This document shows, one piece after another, positions 14,158-21,547 of a stretch of DNA of 42,033 nt (the first letter of the stretch is position 1; each line of letters begins with the position of its first letter). The DNA is from an uncultured Acetatifactor sp. (GTDB lineage: Bacteria; Bacillota; Clostridia; Lachnospirales; Lachnospiraceae): contig CANPXL010000024.1 in NCBI GenBank assembly GCA_947586055.1, positions 1 to 42,033 of the forward strand, in the 5' to 3' direction. The position numbers and the translations under genes were made by a program. A model generated the notes under the pieces. It saw nothing but the letters and a program-made list of their open reading frames with translations, had not been told where the DNA came from and searched no databases.

Positions 14158-16377
14158 ATGTATCGCATCACATTTTCACCGGATAAAAAAGTTTGTGACA
14201 TTTCGCCGGCTTTATATGGCATTTTCTTTGAGGATATCAATCGTGCGGGAGACGGGGGACTGTATGCGGAAATGCTGATCAACCGCGCTTTTGATGACGG
14301 GGTGATCCCGCAGGGGTGCATCTATCACAGCAAAAGAAGGACAATCACCTCGCCGACGGGCTGGGAGAGCAGCTTTCCCTGCGCCGAAATGGAGGGAATC
14401 TACGGGTGGAGCGCATTGGGAAATGCGAGGATGACGCTGACGGATCAGAATACTTTAAACCGCGCCAGAAAACGGGCGCTGAAGGTTTGTTTTCATGGCG
14501 GCGCAGTTGTAAATCACGGCTTTGGAGGAATTTCCGTCACGGCAGGCGGTACATATCGGTTCTATCTGTTTGCAGCTTCGGAAAAACCTATGGAAATCAT
14601 AATTTTGCTTCAGTCGGCGACGGGAAAGATTTATGCGCAGCAGTCTTTGACGGTGGAGGGCGATTATGCCAGATATGATTGTCTGTTAAAGAGCGATTCG
14701 GATGATAATGGAGCCGTGCTGGCGCTGCGTTCGGATTCGGAAGACACGGCGATCATAGGATTTACGTCTCTTTTTCCGACAGATACGTTTCATAACCGGG
14801 AAAACGGTCTGCGGCGGGATCTGGCTGAGAGACTGACCGCGCTGCATCCTGCGTTTCTGCGGTTCCCAGGAGGCTGCGTTGTGGAAGGGTTTTCAAAAGA
14901 GACCGCATATCGATTTGAAGACACCATTGGCCCTGTGTGGGAACGCAGGCCCCATTGGCTGCTTTGGGGCTACAATGCCACGGGAGGATTGGGATTTCAT
15001 GAATTTCTGCAGTTCTGTGAAGACGCTGGGATCGACGCCATGTACGTCTTTAACTGCGGAATGACCTGTCAGGCCCGGTGTCCCGATTACTTTGACGCTG
15101 AACTTCTGGAGGAAATGTATCAGGATGCGGTTCATGCAATCTTGTATGCTTCTGCACCCGCCAATACCGAGTGGGGAGGGAAACGTGCCGCGAACGGTCA
15201 TCCCGAACCCTTTAAATGTCTGAAATATCTGGAGATAGGCAACGAGAACTATGGGGAGGAATATTGCAGACGCTACAGGTATTTTTATGACAGATTAAAG
15301 GCGCAGTTTCCGCAGTATATCTATATTGCCACCGATCATGTAGAAAAAAACGGGTTGCCTGTAGAAACCGTGGACGATCATTACTATTCCGATCCGGCTT
15401 TTTTTGCGGCAAACCATGAAATGTACACCAGCGCTGACCGGGGCGGTGCGGATATTTATGTGGGTGAGTATGCGGCCACGATCGGATGCAAAAATGGAAC
15501 TCTTTACGGTGCGCTGGGGGAAGCGGCTTTTCTGACAGGGATCGAAAAGGTGCAGGACCGGGTAAAAATGACCAGCTACGCGCCGCTTTTCAACAATCCG
15601 GCTTACACCGCATGGGAGCCCGATCTGATTATTTTTAACAACCATGCCAGCTATGGGATCCCAAGCTATTATATGCTGGAAATGTTTGCGAAGAATCGGG
15701 GCAGTTATGTGTGCGGGCAGCAGGTTATGACGGTTTATGACAGACGCTGCGAGCATGGCGTCTTTCGGTATACCTTTCGCGGGGAGAGCGTCACAGCCGG
15801 CGGCGCGGAGAAAAACTGCCAGTATTTTTCTCATGAAGCCGATATCCGGAACGGACAGCTGAAGGTCAGTTTTTGGGATACCTGTGCCGAGGGGGAGGAT
15901 CAGGATCATTACGATTTTGTCTGCGAGGGCGGCAGGAGCGCGGTGACGCATTACATAGGCTGGTCCAGGGAAATCATCTGTGAGGGAGAATGTGAGCTGA
16001 GCGGAGATCTGGCACAGGTTGAAATCCGTACGGACCGCGACGAATTTGAGATCAAGGTAAACGGCGTACAGATCCATAAGGCGGTTCTGAAACCGGTACC
16101 GCACATTTCGGCGGTCTGTACCGTGGACGGAGCCACAGGGAAACGGATTGTCAAGATCGTAAATATCACGGAAGAAGAAATCCGGATAGAGCTTGTCTCG
16201 GACAGCCCGATACCGGATCGGGGATTTATGACCATGCTTACCGCCGGCAGTCTGCAGGCGGGCAACAGTTTTGAAAACCCGCAGGCCGTTGTCCCTGTTT
16301 CCCGCGAGGTTGAACTTACAGGCGGCGCGGTTATTGCGGCGGCCCGTTCCGTGAATGTTCTGACGTTTCCGGCATAG
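14158..16377 (+). CDS. alpha-L-arabinofuranosidase, GH51 family (739 aa)
   Basis: A GH51-type enzyme that releases terminal arabinofuranose from arabinoxylan or arabinan oligosaccharides. The N-terminal region has YGIFFEDINRAGDGGLYAEML, a carbohydrate-binding-like sandwich follows, and the TIM barrel begins around LHPAFLRFPGGCVVEGF. The predicted acid/base is E363 in IGNENYGEEY and the predicted nucleophile is E437 in YVGEYAA. The C-terminal part (from ~residue 540) includes an inserted sandwich region and ends without a signal peptide or anchor, so the enzyme should be cytoplasmic and act on imported oligosaccharides. GGGAGGT (14146-14152) precedes ATG 14158. No sugar transporter is next to it, so it stands alone. 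Confidence 0.93.
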   Translation: MYRITFSPDKKVCDISPALYGIFFEDINRAGDGGLYAEMLINRAFDDGVIPQGCIYHSKRRTITSPTGWESSFPCAEMEGIYGWSALGNARMTLTDQNTLNRARKRALKVCFHGGAVVNHGFGGISVTAGGTYRFYLFAASEKPMEIIILLQSATGKIYAQQSLTVEGDYARYDCLLKSDSDDNGAVLALRSDSEDTAIIGFTSLFPTDTFHNRENGLRRDLAERLTALHPAFLRFPGGCVVEGFSKETAYRFEDTIGPVWERRPHWLLWGYNATGGLGFHEFLQFCEDAGIDAMYVFNCGMTCQARCPDYFDAELLEEMYQDAVHAILYASAPANTEWGGKRAANGHPEPFKCLKYLEIGNENYGEEYCRRYRYFYDRLKAQFPQYIYIATDHVEKNGLPVETVDDHYYSDPAFFAANHEMYTSADRGGADIYVGEYAATIGCKNGTLYGALGEAAFLTGIEKVQDRVKMTSYAPLFNNPAYTAWEPDLIIFNNHASYGIPSYYMLEMFAKNRGSYVCGQQVMTVYDRRCEHGVFRYTFRGESVTAGGAEKNCQYFSHEADIRNGQLKVSFWDTCAEGEDQDHYDFVCEGGRSAVTHYIGWSREIICEGECELSGDLAQVEIRTDRDEFEIKVNGVQIHKAVLKPVPHISAVCTVDGATGKRIVKIVNITEEEIRIELVSDSPIPDRGFMTMLTAGSLQAGNSFENPQAVVPVSREVELTGGAVIAAARSVNVLTFPA

Positions 16378-16457
16378 CCGGGGGCAGAAACCTGTTTGGA
16401 ATGTTTTTCAGGCAATATTACCAATCTGTAAGCCGTCATTTTTGTGCAATTCCACCT

Positions 16458-16486
16458 TTGACGGAAGAGAGTATTCCGCATATAAT
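16458..16486 (+). promoter_or_regulatory. sigma-A promoter for the MATE gene
   Basis: -35 TTGACG (16458-16463), 17-base spacer, -10 TATAAT (16481-16486). Transcription is expected to start near 16493, only a few bases before the terminator-like hairpin at 16498-16540. Confidence 0.75.
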
Positions 16487-16497
16487 AAATTACAGTG

Positions 16498-16550
16498 ACG
16501 TGTGGCACTCGATGCGTAAATCCAGTTGAGTGCTCCACGTTTATTTTTTT
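16498..16550 (+). terminator. promoter-proximal terminator/attenuator with a five-codon frame
   Basis: ACGTGTGGCACTC (16498-16510) pairs with GAGTGCTCCACGT (16528-16540) except for two central bases, and is followed by TTATTTTTTT (16541-16550). This is a Rho-independent terminator placed between promoter and gene. The loop contains ATG CGT AAA TCC AGT TGA (16512-16529, MRKSS), a possible leader peptide, but without a ribosome site. Expression of the pump would need readthrough, so this is a candidate attenuator. Confidence 0.6.
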
Positions 16551-16568
16551 GCAGGAAAGGAACAGAAA

Positions 16569-17975
16569 ATGGAAACAGAAACAAATCATTTTTTGGGAAA
16601 CGAACGCATTGGGAAGCTCATGGGCCGGTATGCCGTTCCCTGTATCATTTCGCTCCTGGTGGGCGCGCTTTATAACATTGTGGATCAGATCTTTATCGCA
16701 AACGCCTCTTATCTCGGGTCCTTCGGCAATGCCGCGAATACAGTGGTATTTCCGCTCACGGTGGTCGCTCTGGCGGTGGCCGTCATGATCGGAGACGGCT
16801 GCTGCGCGTTCGTCAGTCTGAGCCTTGGAAAGAAGGAAACCGCGGACGCGAGAAAGAGCGTCGGCAATTCCGTTGTCATGGCGGTTTTAAGCGGTATGGT
16901 CCTCTGCGGGGTCTATCTGGTCTTTGCGGAGCCGATCATCACCTTGTTCGGCGCTACCGTAAATGAGGAAACATTCCGGTATTCCAGAGAATATTTCTTC
17001 TGGATTTCGGTGGGGATCCCCTTTTACGTGTTCGGCCAGGCGATGAATCCGATCATCCGGGCGGACGGGTCGCCAAAGTTTGCCATGATCTCCACACTGC
17101 TTGGAGCGCTCGTCAATATCATTCTGGATCCGGTCTTTATCTTTTTGTTCCGGTGGGGCATGACGGGAGCCGCCGCGGCAACGGTGATCGGACAGGTCGC
17201 AACGGCTGCGCTGGCGTTCTGGTATCTTCTTCATATGAAGCTGGTCCGCCCGGCGGGAAGCGATCTGCGCATGGAACGGCGGATTGTGGGAAGAACGCTG
17301 ATGCTGGGCATTACAAGCTTTCTTTCCCAGATTTCGCTGGTGGCCGCCATGGCCGCCATCAATAACATGATCCGAAAGTACGGAGCCCTGGATCCGGTAT
17401 TCGGTCGGGAAGAGTACGCCCAGATCCCCATGGCGGTGGTGGGAATCGTAATGAAGTTTTTCCAGATCGTCATTTCGATCGTGGTGGGAATGGCGGCGGG
17501 ATGCATTCCGATCGCAGGCTATAATATGGGCGCAGGGAAGAAGGAAAGGGTACGGAGTCTGTTTACCAGGCTGCTTGCAGCCGAAGCCGCCGTAGGCGCG
17601 GTAGCGTTTCTGATCGTGGAACTGTTCCCGGGGGCGTTGATCGGTATTTTCGGCGCGTCCAACGAGAGCGTATATTATACGGAGTTTGCGCTGAAATCCT
17701 TCCGTATTTACCTGTGTATGATAATTTTTGCGTGTGTCAATAAGGCGTGTTTTATTTTTCTGCAGGCCATGGGAAAAGCGGCGGCTTCCACCCTGCTCTC
17801 CATGCTCCGGGAAGTTGTCTTCGGTGTGGGTTTTGCGCTTCTGCTCCCTCTGTTCTGGGGGCTGGACGGAGTATTGTACTCCATGCCCCTGTCCGATCTC
17901 CTGACGTTTGCCGTTGCGGTCGTCCTGATCGTCAGGACGTACAGAGAGCTGGGAAAAAGTCATTCGTCTACCTGA
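16569..17975 (+). CDS. MATE family efflux transporter (468 aa)
   Basis: A full-length MATE (multi-antimicrobial extrusion) protein with twelve hydrophobic segments. The family starts with LMGRYAVPCIISLLVGALYNIVDQIFIAN and has the characteristic repeat halves (NAANTVVFPLTVVALAVAVMIGDG; GMAAGCIPIAGYNMGAG). These pumps export cationic drugs or metabolites driven by Na+ or H+; the substrate cannot be told. ATG 16569 with AGGAAAGG (16553-16560) is chosen; a longer frame from GTG 16530 would start inside the terminator hairpin. Transcription depends on reading through the hairpin at 16498-16550. Confidence 0.93.
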   Translation: METETNHFLGNERIGKLMGRYAVPCIISLLVGALYNIVDQIFIANASYLGSFGNAANTVVFPLTVVALAVAVMIGDGCCAFVSLSLGKKETADARKSVGNSVVMAVLSGMVLCGVYLVFAEPIITLFGATVNEETFRYSREYFFWISVGIPFYVFGQAMNPIIRADGSPKFAMISTLLGALVNIILDPVFIFLFRWGMTGAAAATVIGQVATAALAFWYLLHMKLVRPAGSDLRMERRIVGRTLMLGITSFLSQISLVAAMAAINNMIRKYGALDPVFGREEYAQIPMAVVGIVMKFFQIVISIVVGMAAGCIPIAGYNMGAGKKERVRSLFTRLLAAEAAVGAVAFLIVELFPGALIGIFGASNESVYYTEFALKSFRIYLCMIIFACVNKACFIFLQAMGKAAASTLLSMLREVVFGVGFALLLPLFWGLDGVLYSMPLSDLLTFAVAVVLIVRTYRELGKSHSST

Positions 17976-18064
17976 ATAATTTCCCAACAGACAATAACAG
18001 GCAAGGTCAAATGAAGAAATAAATTAAATCAATAAACAGCAACAAAAAACATCGTGATTGAGCG

Positions 18065-18119
18065 ATTTATCATACAAGCATAGCTATAAAAAATCAATTA
18101 ATAAGATAAAATTTATCAT
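18065..18119. promoter_or_regulatory. AT-rich region upstream of leuA with repeated ATTTATCAT
   Basis: The 258-base gap before the leuA-araC gene is AT-rich. ATTTATCAT occurs at 18065-18073 and again at 18111-18119; the second copy is part of an inverted repeat GATAAA-A-TTTATC (18105-18117). Such sites could be bound by the AraC-type domain of the following gene, but this is inference. I find no T-box (no GGTGGNACCGCG-type segment or specifier stem) and no clear sigma-A promoter pair; a TAAAAT at 18107-18112 is the best -10. Confidence 0.3.
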
Positions 18120-18233
18120 TGTGCGGCATGAAAATCTGTGTTACCATAATCCGGCACGGAGCGATACCGGTGCAAAAAAGGAGACAGGGGCTGTCCGGAA
18201 CCTTTTGGGATACGGGCGGCGGAAAGAGGAGAT

Positions 18234-20267
18234 ATGAGCACGGAAAAAGCAAAGAATGCCGCGAGATCAGCTGAAATTGCCCAAAAGTACGGCAAGACTT
18301 ACCATATGCCCCCGGAGGTTACATACGACTGGGTGAAGAAAGACTGTATTGACAAGCCTCCCATCTGGTGCAGCGTAGACTTAAGGGACGGCAATCAGGC
18401 GTTGATCGACCCCATGAGTCTGGAAGAAAAGCTGGAGTTTTTTCAGCTTCTTGTGGAGATTGGGTTTAAGGAGATCGAGGTCGGCTTCCCGGCTTCCTCG
18501 GACACAGAATACAATTTTATCCGCGCGCTGATCGAGCGGGATATGATACCGGACGACGTGACCATCCAGGTGCTGACCCAGGCCAGAGAGCATATTATCC
18601 GCAAGACCTTTGAAGCCGTGGAGGGAGCGCCTCACGCAGTGATCCACCTGTACAATTCCACCTCTGTGGAACAGCGGGAACAGGTTTTTCGGAAAGATAA
18701 GGAAGCGATTAAAAAGCTTGCCGTGGACGGCGCTGATCTGCTTCGCAGGCTGGCGGAGCGGACGGAGGGCAACTTTACCTTCGAGTACAGCCCAGAGAGC
18801 TTTTCCCAGACGGAGGTGGAGTATGCGCTGGAGGTCTGCAACGCAGTGCTGGATGTGTGGAAACCGACTCCGGAGCGCAAGGCGATCATCAATCTTCCCA
18901 CGACGGTACAGGTTGCAATGCCTCATGTGTTTGCCTGCCAGGTGGAGTATATGCATAAGCATCTGAAATACAGGGACAGTGTAGTGCTCAGCGTCCATCC
19001 CCACAACGACCGTGGCTGCGGCATCAGCGACGCAGAGTTTGGCGTACTGGCCGGAGCGGACCGCGTGGAGGGGACGCTTTTCGGAAACGGCGAACGCACG
19101 GGAAATGTGGATATTGTGACGTTGGCGCTGAACATGATGTGCCACGGCGTGGACAGCGGTCTGGATTTTTCCCATATCATGAAAATCCGGGAGGCGTATG
19201 AGCGGTTTACCGGTCTGAAGGTCCACGAGAGAACCCCTTATGCGGGAGATCTGGTGTTTACCGCCTTTTCAGGCTCCCATCAGGACGCCATCAGCAAGGG
19301 CATGGCGTGGCTGAAGGAGGGAAAGAGCGGAAAGCGCTGGGATGTGCCCTATCTTCCCATCGATCCCGCGGATGTGGGAAGAGAATACGAGTCCGATGTG
19401 ATCCGCATCAACAGCGTCTCCGGAAAGGGCGGCGTGGCGTTCGTGTTAAAGCAGCAGTTCGGCTTCTCGCTGCCTGCGGCCATGAAGGAGGAAGTAGGCT
19501 ATCTTGTGAAGGGCGTGTCAGACAGACGCCATCAGGAGCTTGCTCCCAGAGAGATCTATGATATCTTTGAAGAAAATTATATCAGTCCCCGCAGCGTGTT
19601 CCGCATTCCGGAGTGTCACTTTAAGCAGGAGCGCGGGATCCAGGTGGAGGTCACCATAGAGCAGAACGGTGAGAAAAGGGTGATCCGCAGCCAGGGCAAC
19701 GGTCGTCTCGATGCGGTCAGCAACTGCCTGAAAGTTTTCTTTGGCATCAGCTATGAACTGTCGGTCTATGAGGAACATGCCATATCAAAAGGATCAAGCT
19801 CCAGGGCGGCGGCTTATGTGGGTATTGTTCAGGACGGCCGGTTTTACTGGGGCGTGGGCGTAGACGAGGACATTATCAAGGCGTCCATCGCCGCGCTGGC
19901 TTCCGCCGTGAACAAGCTGACGGCCGAGCAGCATATCACCGTGGGCCGGGAAGAACGGATCGTGGAGATCATAAACTATATTCAGAACGATTATGAGAAC
20001 GTGACGCTGGAGAGCCTTTCGGAGGCGTTTCATCTCTCAAAGCCCTATCTTTCCAAGTATATTCGGGAGAAGGCAGGCGTCACGTTTCAGGAAGTTGTAA
20101 AAAAAGAACGGATGAAGAAAGCTCGTTCCCTTCTGAAACAGACAACGAAAACAGTAGAGACCATAGCCGCGGAGGTGGGCTATGAGAATGTGGAGCATTT
20201 TAACCGGCTGTTCAGGAAATGCTACGGGATGACGCCGGTGCAGTACCGGAAACAGCAGAACGGTTAG
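18234..20267 (+). CDS. leuA: 2-isopropylmalate synthase fused to an AraC-type DNA-binding domain (677 aa)
   Basis: Residues ~15-560 are a complete long-type 2-isopropylmalate synthase (M. tuberculosis LeuA type): WCSVDLRDGNQALIDPM with R51/D52, HPHNDRGCG with metal ligands H255/H257, GNGERTGNVD, and the C-terminal leucine-sensing dimer domain (QVEVTIEQNGEKRVIRSQGNGRLDAV ... AAYVGIVQDGRFYWGVGVDEDI). This enzyme condenses acetyl-CoA with 2-ketoisovalerate, the first step of leucine synthesis. Without interruption the frame continues into ~100 residues of an AraC/XylS-type HTH domain (residues ~570-677) with both HTH motifs: VTLESLSEAFHLSKPYLSKYI and VETIAAEVGYENVEHFNRLFRKCYGMTPVQYRK. The domain abuts the leucine-binding domain, so the protein may be a leucine-responsive transcription factor as well as an enzyme. 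No other leu genes are adjacent. GAGGAG precedes ATG 18234. Confidence 0.95.
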   Translation: MSTEKAKNAARSAEIAQKYGKTYHMPPEVTYDWVKKDCIDKPPIWCSVDLRDGNQALIDPMSLEEKLEFFQLLVEIGFKEIEVGFPASSDTEYNFIRALIERDMIPDDVTIQVLTQAREHIIRKTFEAVEGAPHAVIHLYNSTSVEQREQVFRKDKEAIKKLAVDGADLLRRLAERTEGNFTFEYSPESFSQTEVEYALEVCNAVLDVWKPTPERKAIINLPTTVQVAMPHVFACQVEYMHKHLKYRDSVVLSVHPHNDRGCGISDAEFGVLAGADRVEGTLFGNGERTGNVDIVTLALNMMCHGVDSGLDFSHIMKIREAYERFTGLKVHERTPYAGDLVFTAFSGSHQDAISKGMAWLKEGKSGKRWDVPYLPIDPADVGREYESDVIRINSVSGKGGVAFVLKQQFGFSLPAAMKEEVGYLVKGVSDRRHQELAPREIYDIFEENYISPRSVFRIPECHFKQERGIQVEVTIEQNGEKRVIRSQGNGRLDAVSNCLKVFFGISYELSVYEEHAISKGSSSRAAAYVGIVQDGRFYWGVGVDEDIIKASIAALASAVNKLTAEQHITVGREERIVEIINYIQNDYENVTLESLSEAFHLSKPYLSKYIREKAGVTFQEVVKKERMKKARSLLKQTTKTVETIAAEVGYENVEHFNRLFRKCYGMTPVQYRKQQNG

Positions 20268-20968
20268 CCGTTGTTTCCGGTTTCGGGAGCGGATTCCGCG
20301 GCTGAGGAATCTGTCTTCCCGGTCTTGTTTCCATGGGGCATTTGATGATACCGAAGTTCCAGAAACCGGTCGCGGTGTTTGAGAAACATTTTTTTCAGGT
20401 CGTCCGTATATCCTACTACGACCCAAGGCATGGTCTCGTCGATTGCGCGCAGCATTTCCCGCGCGGTATTTTCGTCGGGAACAGGAAGGATGACGCAGTT
20501 TTCGGCATCTTCCCGGTAGAGGATAAGGTTATAGCTGCTGCCGGTTTTAATGCCGTTGGAGCGGTGAGTGGTTGTGGATTGATAAGCCCAAAGTATTTTG
20601 TCATTGGGAATGGCGCCGGGGACGGCGCCTTTTCTGTAATAGAGAAACAGTTTTCCGATTCGGATATCCTCGCTTTTTTCAAAACAGGCCGCGGCGGCGT
20701 AGTCCGCTTCCACGGCGGCTTCCGTGTATTCTGCGGCTGATATGGTATGCTTCAGTCCCTTTAAGGTGGCGCCCATGGCGGTTCTCAAGATCCGGATTAC
20801 GCCCCAGAGGATCAGCCCAAGGCCGCCAAAGAAAAGCAGGATGGAAACGGGATGGCTGCGAAAGGCCGGAACCGCTGTAAAAGCCATCATCACAGCGCCG
20901 ATGACGATCCGGAGAACGCTTCCGGCCGCGATGGACTGAATGGCTTTCCTTTTCAGGCGTTTAAACAT
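20264..20968 (-). CDS. predicted membrane protein of unknown function (234 aa)
   Basis: Two adjacent membrane segments near the N-terminus (residues ~15-60: AAGSVLRIVIGAVMMAF and VSILLFFGGLGLILWGVI) are followed by a soluble domain of mixed strands (IRIGKLFLYYRKGA, NDKILWAYQSTTTH, SYNLILYREDAENCVILPV, EMLRAIDETMPWVVVGYTDDLKKMFLKHRDRF). It has the look of a PH-like or YcxB-type domain in the cytoplasm, but I do not recognise the family. AAGGAGG precedes its ATG. It converges on leuA and their stops overlap by 4 bases (20264-20267), with no terminator between them. Confidence 0.75.
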   Translation of the reverse strand: MFKRLKRKAIQSIAAGSVLRIVIGAVMMAFTAVPAFRSHPVSILLFFGGLGLILWGVIRILRTAMGATLKGLKHTISAAEYTEAAVEADYAAAACFEKSEDIRIGKLFLYYRKGAVPGAIPNDKILWAYQSTTTHRSNGIKTGSSYNLILYREDAENCVILPVPDENTAREMLRAIDETMPWVVVGYTDDLKKMFLKHRDRFLELRYHQMPHGNKTGKTDSSAAESAPETGNNG

Positions 20969-21023
20969 AGTATGTTTCCTCCTTGAAATTGTTTTGTCAT
21001 GACAGCATTCCTGTGATGATAGG

Positions 21024-21029
21024 ATTATA
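21024..21029 (-). promoter_or_regulatory. extended -10 promoter for the minus-strand membrane gene
   Basis: On the minus strand TGCTATAAT forms an extended -10 (TATAAT at 21024-21029), ~55 bases ahead of the gene start at 20968. The -35 region is poor, which an extended -10 can compensate. Confidence 0.5.
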
Positions 21030-21060
21030 GCATATTTTGGTGCGGCGGAAAAGTCAGTTC

Positions 21061-21088
21061 TTGCAATTCGGACAGATTATGTTATAAT
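21061..21088 (+). promoter_or_regulatory. sigma-A promoter for tRNA-Ala
   Basis: TTGCAA (21061-21066), 16-base spacer, TATAAT (21083-21088). It lies ~90 bases upstream of the tRNA and divergent from the promoter at 21024-21029. Confidence 0.65.
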
Positions 21089-21177
21089 GTAGAAGACAGG
21101 GAACAGAAAGGAAACGTGTCATACAGCAGACGCCGCGGTATCCGTCGTCCGTCTCCGGTGTCCTTTCCGTATATCAT

Positions 21178-21250
21178 GGGGATATAGCTCAGCTGGGAGA
21201 GCGATACGTTCGCAACGTATAGGTCACGAGTTCGAGTCTCGCTATCTCCA
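21178..21250 (+). tRNA. tRNA-Ala, anticodon CGC
   Basis: The cloverleaf is complete: acceptor stem GGGGATA/TATCTCC with a G3-U70 wobble (the alanine identity pair), D stem GCTC/GAGC, anticodon stem ATACG/CGTAT with loop TTCGCAA (anticodon CGC at 21211-21213), variable loop AGGTC, and T arm CGAG-TTCGAGT-CTCG. It reads GCG codons. The T stem has an A-C mismatch at its first pair. CCA is not encoded (TTC follows), so the CCA-adding enzyme at 24223 is needed. A terminator follows at 21257-21285. Confidence 0.95.
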
Positions 21251-21256
21251 TTCCAG

Positions 21257-21285
21257 AGCCGGAGTGCGTTGCATTCCGGCTTTTT
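21257..21285 (+). terminator. Rho-independent terminator after tRNA-Ala
   Basis: AGCCGGAGTGC (21257-21267) pairs with GCATTCCGGCT (21271-21281) around a GTT loop, followed by a T run to 21285. Confidence 0.85.
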
Positions 21286-21451
21286 CAACTTTTTACGCCC
21301 TTCATTTTTTCATGGGTTTAATGATTCATATTCCCTTGGAGTGACTGACAGGACCGCGTATACTCCTTTGTAGTTACGGTTGTTTTATAACGATGCACCG
21401 CGGTTTAAGGGAAAAAACAGGGTGGAAAACCTGAAAAATGTGTGAAATGGC

Positions 21452-21480
21452 TTTCCATTTTCAAAAAAATACTGTAAAAT
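21452..21480 (+). promoter_or_regulatory. candidate promoter for the SurA/PrsA-like gene
   Basis: TTTCCA (21452-21457), 17-base spacer, TAAAAT (21475-21480). This is the best promoter in the ~260-base gap after the tRNA terminator; the rest of the gap holds nothing I can assign. Confidence 0.4.
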
Positions 21481-21547
21481 AGGCAGGACAGTTGTAAAAG
21501 GCATGGCCTTTATGGCTGCGTCAATTTTTCAAGAAGGAGACCGTAAG

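Noticed and set aside
17976..18233. T-box or leucine attenuator before leuA
   Set aside because: No T-box sequence, specifier stem, leucine-rich leader frame or terminator could be found.
21082..21288. Minus-strand frame across tRNA-Ala
   Set aside because: It is the familiar antisense reading of a tRNA; the cloverleaf and terminator account for the DNA.
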